NCBI RefSeq assembly: GCF_019550915.1
Contig: NZ_JAHWCI010000008.1
Span: 62,001 to 126,000, forward strand
DNA from: Mumia sp. zg.B17
GTDB taxonomy: Bacteria > Actinomycetota > Actinomycetes > Propionibacteriales > Nocardioidaceae
Direction of reading: 5' to 3'
DNA length: 64,000 nucleotides
The first letter of the stretch is position 1. Each line of letters opens with the position of its first letter. The translations under genes and the position numbers were made by a program. The notes under the pieces were generated by a model that saw only the letters and a list, made by a program, of their open reading frames with translations, was not told the DNA's origin and ran no database searches. Of the stretch, positions 24,842-33,776 are shown in pieces.

Positions 24842-24882
24842 TTCCTGTCTTCACCCTCCTGCGGCCCGGCCCTCTGCCCGGC

Positions 24883-25524
24883 CTACGGCGCGAGGCGCTC
24901 GCGAAGCCATTGCCCACCGACGGCACGGAAGCGGATCCGGTCGTGCATGCGGCCCGAGCGTCCCTGCCAGAACTCGATCGAGTCGATGGACACGCGATAG
25001 CCGCCCCACCACATGGGACGCGCCACGTCGTCGGGGTACGAGACCTCCGCCGCGTCGTACGCCCGCTCGAGGGCGACCCGGTCGGCGACCACCCGCGACT
25101 GGTCGGAGGCGACGGCGCCCAGCTGGGACGCCCGAGGCCGTGAGCTGAAGTAGTCATCGCTCTCGCTGTCAGACACCCGCGTCACCGAGCCCTCGATCCG
25201 GACCTGCCGCTGCAACGGGTGCCACAGCATCACCAACGCCGCGTGCGGGTTGCCCTCGAGGTCGTCGCCCTTGCGCGACTCACGGTTGGTGTAGAAGACC
25301 GCCCCCTCGGCGTCGAAGCCCTTGAGGAGCACGATCCGGACCGACGGCAGCGCACCGGGCGTCGCCGTCGCCAGCGCCATCGCGTTCGGCTCGTGCATCC
25401 CCGAGGCGACCGCCTGGTCGAACCACGTCCCGAAGAGCCACACCGGGTCGTGCCCGGCGTCGGCCTCGCTCAGTCCGGATGCCTCGTACTCCTCGCGCAG
25501 TGCCGCGATCGCGTGGGACTCCAT
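24883..25524 (-). CDS. pdxH: Pyridoxamine 5'-phosphate oxidase
   Basis: 213 residues. The family blocks are complete: MALATATPGALPSVRIVLLKGFDAEGAVFYTNRESRKGDDLEGNPHAALVMLWHPLQRQVRIEGSV (FMN site), then YFSSRPRASQLGAVASDQS and the C-terminal WWGGYRVSIDSIEFWQGRSGRMHDRIRF with the substrate-contacting RxH motif. It oxidises pyridoxine/pyridoxamine 5'-phosphate to PLP. Leaderless: TAGGGT (rc of 25532-25537) ends seven bases before the ATG. Divergent from citrate synthase with a 52-base gap. Confidence 0.96.
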   Translation of the reverse strand: MESHAIAALREEYEASGLSEADAGHDPVWLFGTWFDQAVASGMHEPNAMALATATPGALPSVRIVLLKGFDAEGAVFYTNRESRKGDDLEGNPHAALVMLWHPLQRQVRIEGSVTRVSDSESDDYFSSRPRASQLGAVASDQSRVVADRVALERAYDAAEVSYPDDVARPMWWGGYRVSIDSIEFWQGRSGRMHDRIRFRAVGGQWLRERLAP

Positions 25525-25531
25525 GGACAGC

Positions 25532-25569
25532 ACCCTACGAGACCTGGCGTTGCGCGGGCGGGGCAGAAT
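25532..25569. promoter_or_regulatory. Divergent leaderless promoters for pdxH and citrate synthase
   Basis: TAGGGT on the minus strand (25532-25537) ends 7 bases before the pdxH ATG at 25524. CAGAAT on the plus strand (25564-25569) ends 7 bases before ATG 25577. The two -10 boxes face away from each other with 26 bases between, so each -35 region falls on the other promoter. Confidence 0.55.
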
Positions 25570-25576
25570 GACTGGC

Positions 25577-26695
25577 ATGACTGACGCATCCGAGACGGTG
25601 AAGGTCCACGAGGGCCTCGAAGGCGTCGTCGCCTTCGCCACAGAGATCGCCGAGCCGGACAAGGAAGGCTCCGCGCTGCGCTACCGCGGCGTCGACATCG
25701 AGGACCTCGTGGGGCGAGTGCCCTTCGAGAAGATCTGGGGCCTCCTGGTCGACGGCACGTACGAGCCGGGCCTCCCGCCCGCCGAGCCCTTCCCCATCCC
25801 TGTGCACTCGGGTGACATCCGGGTGGATGTCCAGAGCGCGATCGCACTGACCGCTCCCGCCTGGGGCCTCCGCCAGCTGTACGACATCGATCCTGAGCAG
25901 GCTCGCGACGACCTCGCCCGTACGGCCGTCATGGTGCTGTCGTACGTCGCCCAGGCCGCACGGGGCGTCGGTCAGCCGATGGTCCCGCAGACCGAGATCG
26001 ACAAGGCGAGCACCATCACCGAGCGGTTCCTCACCCGGTGGCGCGGCGAGGCCAACCCCGCTCACGTCAAGGCCATCGACGCCTACTGGGCCTCCGCCGC
26101 CGAGCACGGCATGAACGCCTCCACGTTCACCGCACGCGTGATCGCCTCGACCGGCGCCGACGTCGCTGCCGCGCTGTCGGGTGCCGTCGGCGCGATGTCG
26201 GGTCCGCTGCACGGCGGCGCGCCGTCGCGCGTGCTCGGCATGATCGGTGATGTCGAGAAGTCCGGCGACGCGCGGACCTATGTCAAGGGCCTGCTCGACG
26301 CCGGCGAACGCCTGATGGGGTTCGGCCACCGCGTCTACCGCGCCGAGGACCCGCGCGCCCGTGTCCTGCGCCGGACCGCGCGCGAGCTCAACGCCCCGCG
26401 GTACGCGGTGGCCGAGGCGCTGGAGGACGCCGCGCTCGCCGAGCTGCGCGAGCGCCGCCCGGACCGGGTGCTGGAGACGAACGTCGAGTTCTGGGCAGCG
26501 ATCGTCCTCGACTTCGCCGAGATCCCGCCGCACATGTTCACGTCGATGTTCACGTGCGCTCGCACGGCCGGATGGAGTGCGCACATCCTCGAGCAGAAGC
26601 GCACGGGGCGGCTGATCCGTCCGTCCGCTATCTACACCGGCCCGCCGTCGCGCAAGCCGGAGGACGTCGAGGGCTGGGACCCGGCCTGGGCCTGA
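25577..26695 (+). CDS. citA: Citrate synthase (actinobacterial type 2)
   Basis: 372 residues. Catalytic and substrate histidines are at H177 (EHGMNAS), H212 (LHGG) and H251 (GHRVY). The position of the usual catalytic Asp in NVDF reads NVEFW, so Glu304 replaces it; as far as I recall this is normal for the actinobacterial citrate synthase 2 branch. FAEIPPHMFTSMFTCARTAGWSAHILEQ and RLIRPSAIYTGP close the active site. It condenses acetyl-CoA and oxaloacetate; a methylcitrate synthase activity cannot be excluded, notable because propionyl-CoA genes lie next door. Leaderless start. Confidence 0.92.
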   Translation: MTDASETVKVHEGLEGVVAFATEIAEPDKEGSALRYRGVDIEDLVGRVPFEKIWGLLVDGTYEPGLPPAEPFPIPVHSGDIRVDVQSAIALTAPAWGLRQLYDIDPEQARDDLARTAVMVLSYVAQAARGVGQPMVPQTEIDKASTITERFLTRWRGEANPAHVKAIDAYWASAAEHGMNASTFTARVIASTGADVAAALSGAVGAMSGPLHGGAPSRVLGMIGDVEKSGDARTYVKGLLDAGERLMGFGHRVYRAEDPRARVLRRTARELNAPRYAVAEALEDAALAELRERRPDRVLETNVEFWAAIVLDFAEIPPHMFTSMFTCARTAGWSAHILEQKRTGRLIRPSAIYTGPPSRKPEDVEGWDPAWA

Positions 26696-26715
26696 CCTCC
26701 CCCTCGTGCATCCCC

Positions 26716-26773
26716 GATCCGACGGGTTGCGCACCGGATCGGCACGTGATCTCGGTGCACAACCCGTCGGATC
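26716..26773. terminator. Bidirectional terminator / dispersed-repeat-like palindrome
   Basis: Two 21-base arms (26716-26736 and 26753-26773) are inverted copies with a single T/C difference, separated by 16 bases, in the 105-base gap between the convergent citrate synthase and meaB genes. It can fold on either strand. The arm includes CGACGGGTTG; such near-perfect long arms are also seen in genome-wide intergenic repeats. Confidence 0.75.
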
Positions 26774-26800
26774 ACGGGGCGCAGCGGATGCGGGAAGCGG

Positions 26801-27775
26801 TCAGGGGCGGTCGTAGGCAGCCAGGATCGCGTCCGCGGCACTCGTCGCGGGCATGTCACCGGAGAGCACCTCGGCACGGACCTCGTCGAGCACCCCGCGT
26901 ACGGCCTCCGAGCGCCGCAGCCGTTGCTCGAGCTCGTCGCGCACCAGCGCCCACATGAACTCGAGCTGCTGCGCCGCCCGCTTGTCGCGCAGGCCGCCGG
27001 CACCGAGGAACTCGCGGTGCCTCAGCACCCGCATCCACACCGTGTCCACCTCCGTGCCCTCGAGCCCGGAGCAGGTCAGCACCGGCGGGACCCACCCGGT
27101 GGTCCCGGCGTGGACGAGGCGGATCGCCCCGGCGAGGTCGCGGGCAGCGACGCGTGCCTCCGGCTCACGGTCACCGTCGGCCTTGTTGACCGCGATGACG
27201 TCAGCGATCTCGAGGATGCCCTTCTTGATGCCCTGGAGCTGGTCACCGGTCCGCGCGAGCGTGAGGAACAGGAACGTGTCGACCATCCCGGCGACGGTCA
27301 CCTCCGACTGCCCGACGCCGACCGTCTCCACGAGCACCACGTCGAATCCGGCCGCCTCGAGCACGAGGATCGCCTGGGTCGTCGCGCGCGCGACGCCGCC
27401 GAGGGTGCCGGCCGACGGCGAGGGGCGGATGTACGCCCGGGGGCTCGCCGCGAGCTCCGGCATCCGCGTCTTGTCGCCGAGGACCGAGCCCCCCGTACGC
27501 ACCGACGACGGGTCCACCGCGAGGACCCCGACCTTGTGGTCGGTCGCGGTCAGGTGGGTGCCCAGCGCCTCGATGAACGTCGACTTCCCGACCCCCGGGA
27601 CCCCCGAGATCCCCACGCGGACAGCGCCACCCGAGTGCGGGGTGAGCAGCGCAAGCAGCTCCCGTGCCGCCTCTCGGTGGTCGGGTCGACGAGACTCGAC
27701 GAGGGTGATGGCTCGCGCGACCGCAGCACGCTGCCCGGCGCGTACGCGGTCAGCGAGCTCGTCGACGTCGACCAT
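26801..27775 (-). CDS. meaB: Methylmalonyl-CoA mutase chaperone GTPase MeaB
   Basis: 324 residues. G1 is GVPGVGKST (58-66); DPSSVRTGGSVLGDKTRM and FDVVLVETVGVGQSEV (G3) and NKAD (G4) follow as in MeaB/ArgK GTPases. MeaB guards methylmalonyl-CoA mutase against inactivation and gates cobalamin loading. It overlaps the end of mutB by one base, completing a mutA-mutB-meaB operon. Confidence 0.95.
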   Translation of the reverse strand: MVDVDELADRVRAGQRAAVARAITLVESRRPDHREAARELLALLTPHSGGAVRVGISGVPGVGKSTFIEALGTHLTATDHKVGVLAVDPSSVRTGGSVLGDKTRMPELAASPRAYIRPSPSAGTLGGVARATTQAILVLEAAGFDVVLVETVGVGQSEVTVAGMVDTFLFLTLARTGDQLQGIKKGILEIADVIAVNKADGDREPEARVAARDLAGAIRLVHAGTTGWVPPVLTCSGLEGTEVDTVWMRVLRHREFLGAGGLRDKRAAQQLEFMWALVRDELEQRLRRSEAVRGVLDEVRAEVLSGDMPATSAADAILAAYDRP

Positions 27776-29958
27776 CAGTGCTGCAGCGTCGCCCGGAGCT
27801 TGTCCAGCAGCTCGAGCGCCGACTCGGCGATGACCGTGCCCGGCAGGAAGACCGAGGCCGCGCCCATCTGCTTGAGCGTCTCCACGTCGTCCGGCGGGAT
27901 CACGCCGCCCACGACCACGAGGACGTCGGGGCGGCCCAGCTCGGCCAGCGCGTCACGGAGCGCCGGCACGAGCGTCAGGTGGCCCGCAGCCAGGGACGAG
28001 ACGCCCACCACGTGGACGTCGGCGTCGACCGCCTGCTGCGCCACCTCCTCCGGCGTGGAGAAGAGCGGGCCCACATCGACGTCGAAGCCCATGTCGGCGA
28101 AGGCGGAGACGATGACCTTCTGGCCCCGGTCGTGCCCGTCCTGGCCCATCTTGGCCACCAGGATGCGTGGACGTCGTCCCTCGGCCTCCTCGAAGGCGTC
28201 GGTCGCCGCGATCACGCGCTCGACGTTCTCGGCCTTGCCTGCCTCGGATCGGTACACACCAGAGATCGTACGGATGACCGCCTTGTGGCGTCCGTAGACC
28301 TTCTCGAGCGCGTCGGAGATCTCGCCCACCGTGGCCTTGGCCCGGGCGGCGTCGACGGCCAGCGCGAGGAGGTTGCCGTCGAGCGAGCCGTCCTTGCTCG
28401 CCCCACGTCCCGCCGACTCGGTCAGGGCGTGCAGCGTACGGCGGACCTCGTCGTCGTCACGCTCGGCCCGCAGCCGCTCCAGCTTGGCGACCTGCGCGGC
28501 GTAGACCGCGCGGTTGTCGACCTTGAGGACCTCGAAGGGTTCCTCGGTGTCGACGCGGTAGGTGTTGACGCCGATGACGGCCTGGTGCCCGGCGTCGATC
28601 CGCGCCTGGGTGCGGGCGGCAGCCTCCTCGACGCGCATCTTGGGGATCCCGGCCTCGATGGCCTTGGCCATGCCGCCGGCCCGCTCGACCTCCTCGATGT
28701 GCGACCAGGCACGGCGGGCGAGGTCATGGGTGAGGCGCTCGACGTAGTAGGAGCCGCCCCACGGGTCGATCGTCGCCGTGGTGCCCGACTCCTGCTGGAG
28801 CAGGAGCTGGGTGTTGCGGGCGATCCGCGCGGAGAAGTCGGTCGGCAGGGCGATCGCCTCGTCGAGCGCGTTGGTGTGCAGCGACTGCGTATGCCCCTGG
28901 GTCGCCGCCATCGCCTCGATGGCCGTCCGCTGCACGTTGTTGAACACGTCCTGCGCCGTCAGCGACCACCCCGACGTCTGGGAGTGGGTCCGCAGCGAGC
29001 TCGACTTGGGGTTCTTCGGGTCGAACGGGGCGACGAGCCGTGACCAGAGGGCGCGCGCAGCCCGGAGCTTGGCGACCTCCATGAAGAAGTTCATCCCGAT
29101 CGCCCAGAAGAACGACAGCCGCGGCGCGAACGCGTCGATGTCGAGCCCGACGTCGAGGCCCGCGCGGAGGTACTCGACACCGTCGGCCAGGGTGTAGGCG
29201 AGCTCGAGGTCGTTCGTCGCTCCGGCCTCCTGGATGTGGTAGCCGGAGATCGAGATCGAGTTGAACTTCGGCATCCGCTGCGCGGTGTAGGCGAAGATGT
29301 CGGAGATGATCCGCATCGACGGCGCCGGCGGATAGATGTAGGTGTTGCGGACCATGAACTCCTTGAGGATGTCGTTCTGGATGGTCCCCATGAGCTGCTC
29401 CGGCTTCACCCCCTGCTCCTCGGCCGCCACGATGTAGAGCGCGAGCACCGGGAGCACCGCACCGTTCATCGTCATCGAGACGCTCATCTTGTCCAGCGGG
29501 ATGCCCTCGAAGAGGGTGCGCGCGTCGTAGATCGAGTCGATCGCGACCCCGGCCATGCCCACGTCGCCCACGACGCGAGGGTTGTCCGAGTCGTAGCCGC
29601 GGTGGGTCGCGAGGTCGAAGGCGACCGACAGGCCCTTCTGGCCCGCGGCGAGGTTGCGCCGGTAGAAGGCGTTCGACTCCTCCGCCGTGGAGAACCCCGC
29701 GTACTGGCGGATCGTCCACGGCTGGGTGGTGTACATCGTCGGGTACGGACCCCGCAGGAACGGCGCGAGCCCGGGGTACGTGTCGAGCGCGTCCAGACCC
29801 TGGACGTCGGCCCCCGTGTAGAGCGGCGCGATGTCGATGCCCTCGGGCGCAGGCCAGGGCTCGGCACCGTCGGCGGCGCGGTCGTAGGCCGTACGGTCGG
29901 CCGCGTACGGCTGGTCCGGGTCGAGCGGCAACCCGGCGAAGGACTCGGGGATGCTCAT
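27775..29958 (-). CDS. mutB: Methylmalonyl-CoA mutase, large (catalytic) subunit
   Basis: 727 residues. The TIM-barrel CoA domain (about 50-560) has the family sequences [28 protein letters not shown] and [12 protein letters not shown]; the C-terminal B12 domain starts near 598 with GQDGHDRG (base-off cobalamin ligand His609) and ends with GGVIPPDD...[10 protein letters not shown]. It interconverts succinyl-CoA and (R)-methylmalonyl-CoA with adenosylcobalamin. ATG 29958 overlaps the mutA stop by 4 bases. Needed for propionyl-CoA use or for making methylmalonyl-CoA. Confidence 0.97.
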   Translation of the reverse strand: MSIPESFAGLPLDPDQPYAADRTAYDRAADGAEPWPAPEGIDIAPLYTGADVQGLDALDTYPGLAPFLRGPYPTMYTTQPWTIRQYAGFSTAEESNAFYRRNLAAGQKGLSVAFDLATHRGYDSDNPRVVGDVGMAGVAIDSIYDARTLFEGIPLDKMSVSMTMNGAVLPVLALYIVAAEEQGVKPEQLMGTIQNDILKEFMVRNTYIYPPAPSMRIISDIFAYTAQRMPKFNSISISGYHIQEAGATNDLELAYTLADGVEYLRAGLDVGLDIDAFAPRLSFFWAIGMNFFMEVAKLRAARALWSRLVAPFDPKNPKSSSLRTHSQTSGWSLTAQDVFNNVQRTAIEAMAATQGHTQSLHTNALDEAIALPTDFSARIARNTQLLLQQESGTTATIDPWGGSYYVERLTHDLARRAWSHIEEVERAGGMAKAIEAGIPKMRVEEAAARTQARIDAGHQAVIGVNTYRVDTEEPFEVLKVDNRAVYAAQVAKLERLRAERDDDEVRRTLHALTESAGRGASKDGSLDGNLLALAVDAARAKATVGEISDALEKVYGRHKAVIRTISGVYRSEAGKAENVERVIAATDAFEEAEGRRPRILVAKMGQDGHDRGQKVIVSAFADMGFDVDVGPLFSTPEEVAQQAVDADVHVVGVSSLAAGHLTLVPALRDALAELGRPDVLVVVGGVIPPDDVETLKQMGAASVFLPGTVIAESALELLDKLRATLQH

Positions 29959-31802
29959 GCGTCTGCTCCGTTCTCGGCCGCGGGTCCGCCCGCGGCTCGC
30001 GCCGCGCCGAGGTGTCCGCGCGTCTCGTGCAAGAAGGCCAGGGCGTCGACGCCGGTCGCCGCCGTGGCGTCGACGGCGACACCGTCGACGGGCTTCCCGG
30101 CGAGGATCACCCACTGCGCCCCGGCCGCGCGCAGTGCGGTCACGAGGTCGGCGCCCCACTCGGCGTAGGCACTGTCGGGTCCGGCGAGGCAGACCACCGG
30201 AGCTCCGTCGTACGCCGCGAGGACGGCGTCGACGCCGGCCGTCGGGCCGGCGGTCACCGTCTCGATGCCACCCGCCGCCAGCAGGCTGGCGATGAAGGTG
30301 ACCCGCGCGGTGTGCGCCGAGATCGGCCCCATGGTGGCGAGGAAGACAGGCGTGGGGACGGGGTTGTCCCGCAGCGCCTCGAAGGCCGCACCGTAACGCT
30401 GGACGGGCTCGGCGCCCTCGGGGTACGGAGTGCGCTCAGGCAGCACCTCACGCAGGTTCGGGAACTCCGACAGACCGGTGAGCGGGCGCTTGCGCCGGGC
30501 GATCTGGCTCTCCCGCTCGCGGGCGACGGCGCGGTGGCGCCCGACGAGCGACCCGTCCTCGATCGCGTCGACGGCGCCGCCTGCCTCCTCGATGCGGCCG
30601 AGCTCGTCCCAGGCCGCGCGGGCGAGGTCGTCGGTGAGGCGCTCCACGGCGTACGCGCCGCCGGCGGGGTCGGTGACGGCGCCGACGTGCGCCTCGGCGG
30701 TCAGCAGCGACGACGTGTTGCGCGCGATCCGACGGCTGAACGCGTCGGGGAGCCCCAGCGGGGCGTCGAACGGCAGCACGGTCACCGACGAGGCGCCACC
30801 GACGCCCGCAGCGAACGCGGCGACCGTGGTCCGCAGCATGTTGACCCAGGGGTCGTACTTGCTGAGCATCACCCGGGAGGTGACCACGTGCTGGACCTGG
30901 CCGCGTGCCACGTCCGCAGCACCGCAGAGCTCGGCGAGGCGGTTCCAGGTGCCGCGTGCGGCGCGAAGCTTGGCGATGGTCGTGAACTGCTCGTCCGTCG
31001 CGGCGAACCGGAACTCGATCATCGCGAGTGCGTCCTCGACCGAGAACCCGGCAGCGGTGAGGAGGCGCAGGTACGCCGCACCGACCGCGAGCGCGTAGCC
31101 GACCTCCTGCGCCTCGGACGCTCCACCGTCGTGCGCCGCGGTCGCGTCGACCACGAACGCGGCGATGCCACGCTCGGCCGCCTTGCGGGCGCCCTCGACG
31201 ACCACGGTCTCGAGCACCATCTCACCGGTGTATCCGCGCAGCGAAGCACCGATCGGGTCGAGCCCGAGGTTGGTGCCGGGGGCCGGTGTGACCCCACGCT
31301 CGTCGAGGTAACGGCAGAACGCGTCGGCGGCGCCCAGGCCGTCGGCCCGTGCCTCGACGACGACGGGCGCGAGATCGACGAACACCCGGTCGAGCACCGT
31401 GCCGAGGGCAGCGGGGTCGATCGCCTCGGGGCCGAGTCGCAGCCACACGGAGGTGGCGCCGTTCTCGAGGTCGTCGAGCACCGCCTCGGCGGTGTGCGTC
31501 GCGTCCGGGTCCTCGTGCAGCACCCGGATGTCCCACGAGCCGTCGTCACGTCGCGCGCGGGTCCCGCGGACGTACGGCGCCTGACCCGGCAGTCCGGGAT
31601 CCGGGAGGCCGGCGGCGAGCTCCGGCGTACCCAGCGGGGTGACGGCGATGCCGTCGAGCGTGCGGGTCGTCAGTGCCTCCCACACCGCGGCGTCGGGCTG
31701 GTCGTCCGACAGCCGTCGGGCCTTGCGGAGCACAGCCGCCGCGGCCTTCTCCCACGCTTCGCGGGAGGAGACCGCGCCGCCGCTCAACGACAACTCGCTC
31801 AT
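29955..31802 (-). CDS. mutA: Methylmalonyl-CoA mutase, small subunit
   Basis: 615 residues from ATG 31802. It has the same two-domain plan as MutB but the B12 domain (about 490-600) lacks DxHxxG: the segment reads [17 protein letters not shown], as expected for the non-catalytic subunit. The barrel contains [28 protein letters not shown]. The leaderless box TACGAT decides for ATG 31802 over the in-frame ATG at 31811. First gene of the mutA-mutB-meaB operon. Confidence 0.95.
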   Translation of the reverse strand: MSELSLSGGAVSSREAWEKAAAAVLRKARRLSDDQPDAAVWEALTTRTLDGIAVTPLGTPELAAGLPDPGLPGQAPYVRGTRARRDDGSWDIRVLHEDPDATHTAEAVLDDLENGATSVWLRLGPEAIDPAALGTVLDRVFVDLAPVVVEARADGLGAADAFCRYLDERGVTPAPGTNLGLDPIGASLRGYTGEMVLETVVVEGARKAAERGIAAFVVDATAAHDGGASEAQEVGYALAVGAAYLRLLTAAGFSVEDALAMIEFRFAATDEQFTTIAKLRAARGTWNRLAELCGAADVARGQVQHVVTSRVMLSKYDPWVNMLRTTVAAFAAGVGGASSVTVLPFDAPLGLPDAFSRRIARNTSSLLTAEAHVGAVTDPAGGAYAVERLTDDLARAAWDELGRIEEAGGAVDAIEDGSLVGRHRAVARERESQIARRKRPLTGLSEFPNLREVLPERTPYPEGAEPVQRYGAAFEALRDNPVPTPVFLATMGPISAHTARVTFIASLLAAGGIETVTAGPTAGVDAVLAAYDGAPVVCLAGPDSAYAEWGADLVTALRAAGAQWVILAGKPVDGVAVDATAATGVDALAFLHETRGHLGAARAAGGPAAENGADA

Positions 31803-31809
31803 GCTGCGC

Positions 31810-31815
31810 ATCGTA
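31810..31815 (-). promoter_or_regulatory. -10 box of the mutAB-meaB operon (leaderless)
   Basis: TACGAT on the minus strand ends exactly 7 bases before ATG 31802. No Shine-Dalgarno precedes that ATG. The upstream ATG at 31811 would lie inside this box. Confidence 0.6.
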
Positions 31816-31887
31816 CGGATGACGCCGGTGTTACAGCCACCCGCCGGGCGTTGGTGTGACGCACCGCACCCTCGCGGGGCGGGCGGG

Positions 31888-32712
31888 TCAGATCGTCCGC
31901 TTGACCTTCCAGATGCCGACCCACAGGCCGACCGCGCACGTCGCGAGCGCGGCGAGCAGGCCCCACGCGACGGTCGAGTCCCACATCGTGCCGGCGAAGA
32001 GCGCGCGCTCGGCGTCGACGATGTAGGTCAACGGGTTGAACTTCGAGACGACCCGCATCCACTCCGGCCCCGCCTCCAGCGGCAGCATCATGCCCGCCAG
32101 GAGCAGCAGCGGAAAGATCAGCGACTGCTGAACGCCCCAGAACACCCACTCCCGATTCTTCGAGGCCAGCCCCAGCGCGTAGGACAGGGAGCCCAGCCCG
32201 ATTCCGAAGATGCCCAGGATGAGCAGCCCGAGCAACACGTGCGCCGGATAGAACGCCAGCCCGAACGGGATCGCCACCACCGTGATCAGCAGCGCCTGCA
32301 CGACCAGCGGCGCGAACTCCTTGAGGGCGCGCCCGACCAGGATCGACGAGCGGTCGAGCGGTGTCGCGAGGATCCGCTCGTACGCTCCGGTCATCAGCTC
32401 GTAGAGCAGGTTGCCGCCGACCATGCCGGTCCCGAAGACCGCGATCATCACGAGCACCCCGGGCAGGAACCACTGCAGCGCCGACTCGCCGTCGATCGCC
32501 GCGTCCCCCAGCATCCCGTCGAGCAGCGGACCGAAGAGGCCGAGGAAGACCAGCGGCTGCAGCAGCGAGAAGATCAGCGTGAACGGATCGCGCAGCGTCA
32601 CGAGGATCTCTCGGACGAAGACCGCGGCGGTGTCGTGGAGCCACTTCGCCGAGCGCGACCGCTCCGGCAACGGGCTCGCGACCTGGACGTGGGTCTGGAT
32701 CGTGGTGGTCAT
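31888..32712 (-). CDS. ABC-2 type exporter permease (DrrB-like)
   Basis: 274 residues with six predicted helices (about 43-60, 83-105, 130-160, 165-190, 195-215, 245-268). The sequence VFVREILVTLRDPFTLIFSLLQPLVFLGLFGPLL and the later LIFPLLLLAGMMLPLEAGPEWMRVVSKFNPLTYIVDAERALF are characteristic of daunorubicin-resistance-type permeases. ATG 32712 overlaps the ATPase stop by 4 bases. With the ATPase at 32709-33719 it forms an efflux pair under the divergent TetR. Confidence 0.94.
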   Translation of the reverse strand: MTTTIQTHVQVASPLPERSRSAKWLHDTAAVFVREILVTLRDPFTLIFSLLQPLVFLGLFGPLLDGMLGDAAIDGESALQWFLPGVLVMIAVFGTGMVGGNLLYELMTGAYERILATPLDRSSILVGRALKEFAPLVVQALLITVVAIPFGLAFYPAHVLLGLLILGIFGIGLGSLSYALGLASKNREWVFWGVQQSLIFPLLLLAGMMLPLEAGPEWMRVVSKFNPLTYIVDAERALFAGTMWDSTVAWGLLAALATCAVGLWVGIWKVKRTI

Positions 32713-33719
32713 GCTGCCTCCTCGCGCAGGCTCCGGCCGGTCAGGTTGAGGAAGACGTCGTCCAGCGACGCCTGCTTGACGTCCGCCGACCCCACGGTCA
32801 CGCCCACCGCCTCGAGCGAGCGCAGGACGGTCGGCACGAGATCCGGCCCGTGGTTGGTCGACAGGACGAGCCGGACGGACCCGTCGTCCTCGTGGTGGTC
32901 CTCGACGCGGCTGATCTCGTCGGGGAGGACGGAGCGGGCCTTCTCCACGACGACGGCAGTGGTGTCGGCGCCTGGGACGAGCCCGAGCGTCACGACGTCG
33001 TCGGCGAAGTCGCGCTTGAGCGAGGTCGGGGTCGCGTCGGCGATCACCGTGCCGTGGTCGATGAGGACGATGCGCTCGGCCATCGAGTCGGCCTCGTCGA
33101 GGTAGTGGGTGGTCAGGAGCATCGTCATGGTGTTCTCGACCCGCAGGCGCATGATGTGCTCCCACAGGTTGGCCCGCGCGTGCGGGTCGAGCCCCGTGGT
33201 GGGCTCGTCGAGGAACAGCAGGCCCGGATGGTTCATCAGCCCCATGGCGACGTCGAGCCGTCGGCGCTGGCCCCCAGAGAGCGACAGCACCGTGCGCTTC
33301 TCCATCCCCGAGAGCTCGAGCGCCTCGAGCAGCTCGCCGGCCCGCCGCCGGGCCACGTCGGCCGGCACCGAATAGAAGCGTCCCTGGTTCTGGAGCTCGT
33401 CACCCACCCGGTACGAGTAGCCGCCGGCGTTGCCCTGACCGATGTAGCCGATGCGGGCTCGTACCTCGGCGGGGTCACGCACCACGTCATAGCCGGCGAC
33501 GGTCGCAGTGCCGGCTGTCGGTCGGAGCAGCGACGTGAGCATCCGCAGGGTGGTCGACTTGCCTGCGCCGTTGGGACCGAGGAAGGCGACCAGCTCCCCG
33601 TCCGCGACGTCGAGGTCGACGTCCTTGACTGCCTCGACGACCTCCTTCTTCCGTGTGAAGGTCTTCGTGAGACCTCGTGCAGAGACCATACTTGTCGTAC
33701 GGCGTACTGAATCTGTCAT
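32709..33719 (-). CDS. ABC exporter ATPase (DrrA-like)
   Basis: 336 residues. Walker [12 protein letters not shown] (about 50-60), Q-loop YIGQGN, signature LSLSGGQRRRLDVAMGL, Walker B LLFLDEPTTGLD and the switch His in TTHYLDEAD are intact. The ~100-residue C-terminal domain ending in ASLDDVFLNLTGR is typical of DrrA. Start ATG 33719 is leaderless (TACCGT, rc of 33727-33732, ends 7 bases upstream). One GTACNNNGTAC operator copy lies inside its first codons and another on the -10 box. Confidence 0.95.
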   Translation of the reverse strand: MTDSVRRTTSMVSARGLTKTFTRKKEVVEAVKDVDLDVADGELVAFLGPNGAGKSTTLRMLTSLLRPTAGTATVAGYDVVRDPAEVRARIGYIGQGNAGGYSYRVGDELQNQGRFYSVPADVARRRAGELLEALELSGMEKRTVLSLSGGQRRRLDVAMGLMNHPGLLFLDEPTTGLDPHARANLWEHIMRLRVENTMTMLLTTHYLDEADSMAERIVLIDHGTVIADATPTSLKRDFADDVVTLGLVPGADTTAVVVEKARSVLPDEISRVEDHHEDDGSVRLVLSTNHGPDLVPTVLRSLEAVGVTVGSADVKQASLDDVFLNLTGRSLREEAA

Positions 33720-33743
33720 GCGAGCAACGGTACGCTGTACGAT
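33697..33743. promoter_or_regulatory. Twin TetR operators on divergent promoters
   Basis: GTAC-GGC-GTAC (33697-33707) and GTAC-GCT-GTAC (33730-33740) start 33 bases apart, about three helical turns. The copies are inverted relative to each other; aligned they agree as GTACGCYGTACGAYA. The right copy covers the -10 TACCGT of the ABC operon (33727-33732) and touches TACGAT (33738-33743), the likely -10 of the TetR gene. Confidence 0.7.
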
Positions 33744-33776
33744 AAAGTCCGGCAAGGCCTTTTCCAGGAGACTCCG

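Larger units (their letters stand above)
24671..24855 (+). ncRNA. Putative structured small transcript carrying a 12-codon ORF
   Basis: This 313-base gap between the MFS gene and pdxH holds, in order: the 17-bp-spaced promoter, an extreme Shine-Dalgarno (24679-24691), a 12-codon ORF, a palindrome just after its stop (CCACGG TG CCGTGG, 24736-24749) that competes with CGGTGC/GCACCG pairing (24739-24744 with 24758-24763), an unpaired run, and a large terminator-like hairpin (24788-24841). I recognise no named RNA family. It may act as a small RNA, a leader-peptide gene or both. Start and end are inferred. Confidence 0.5.
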
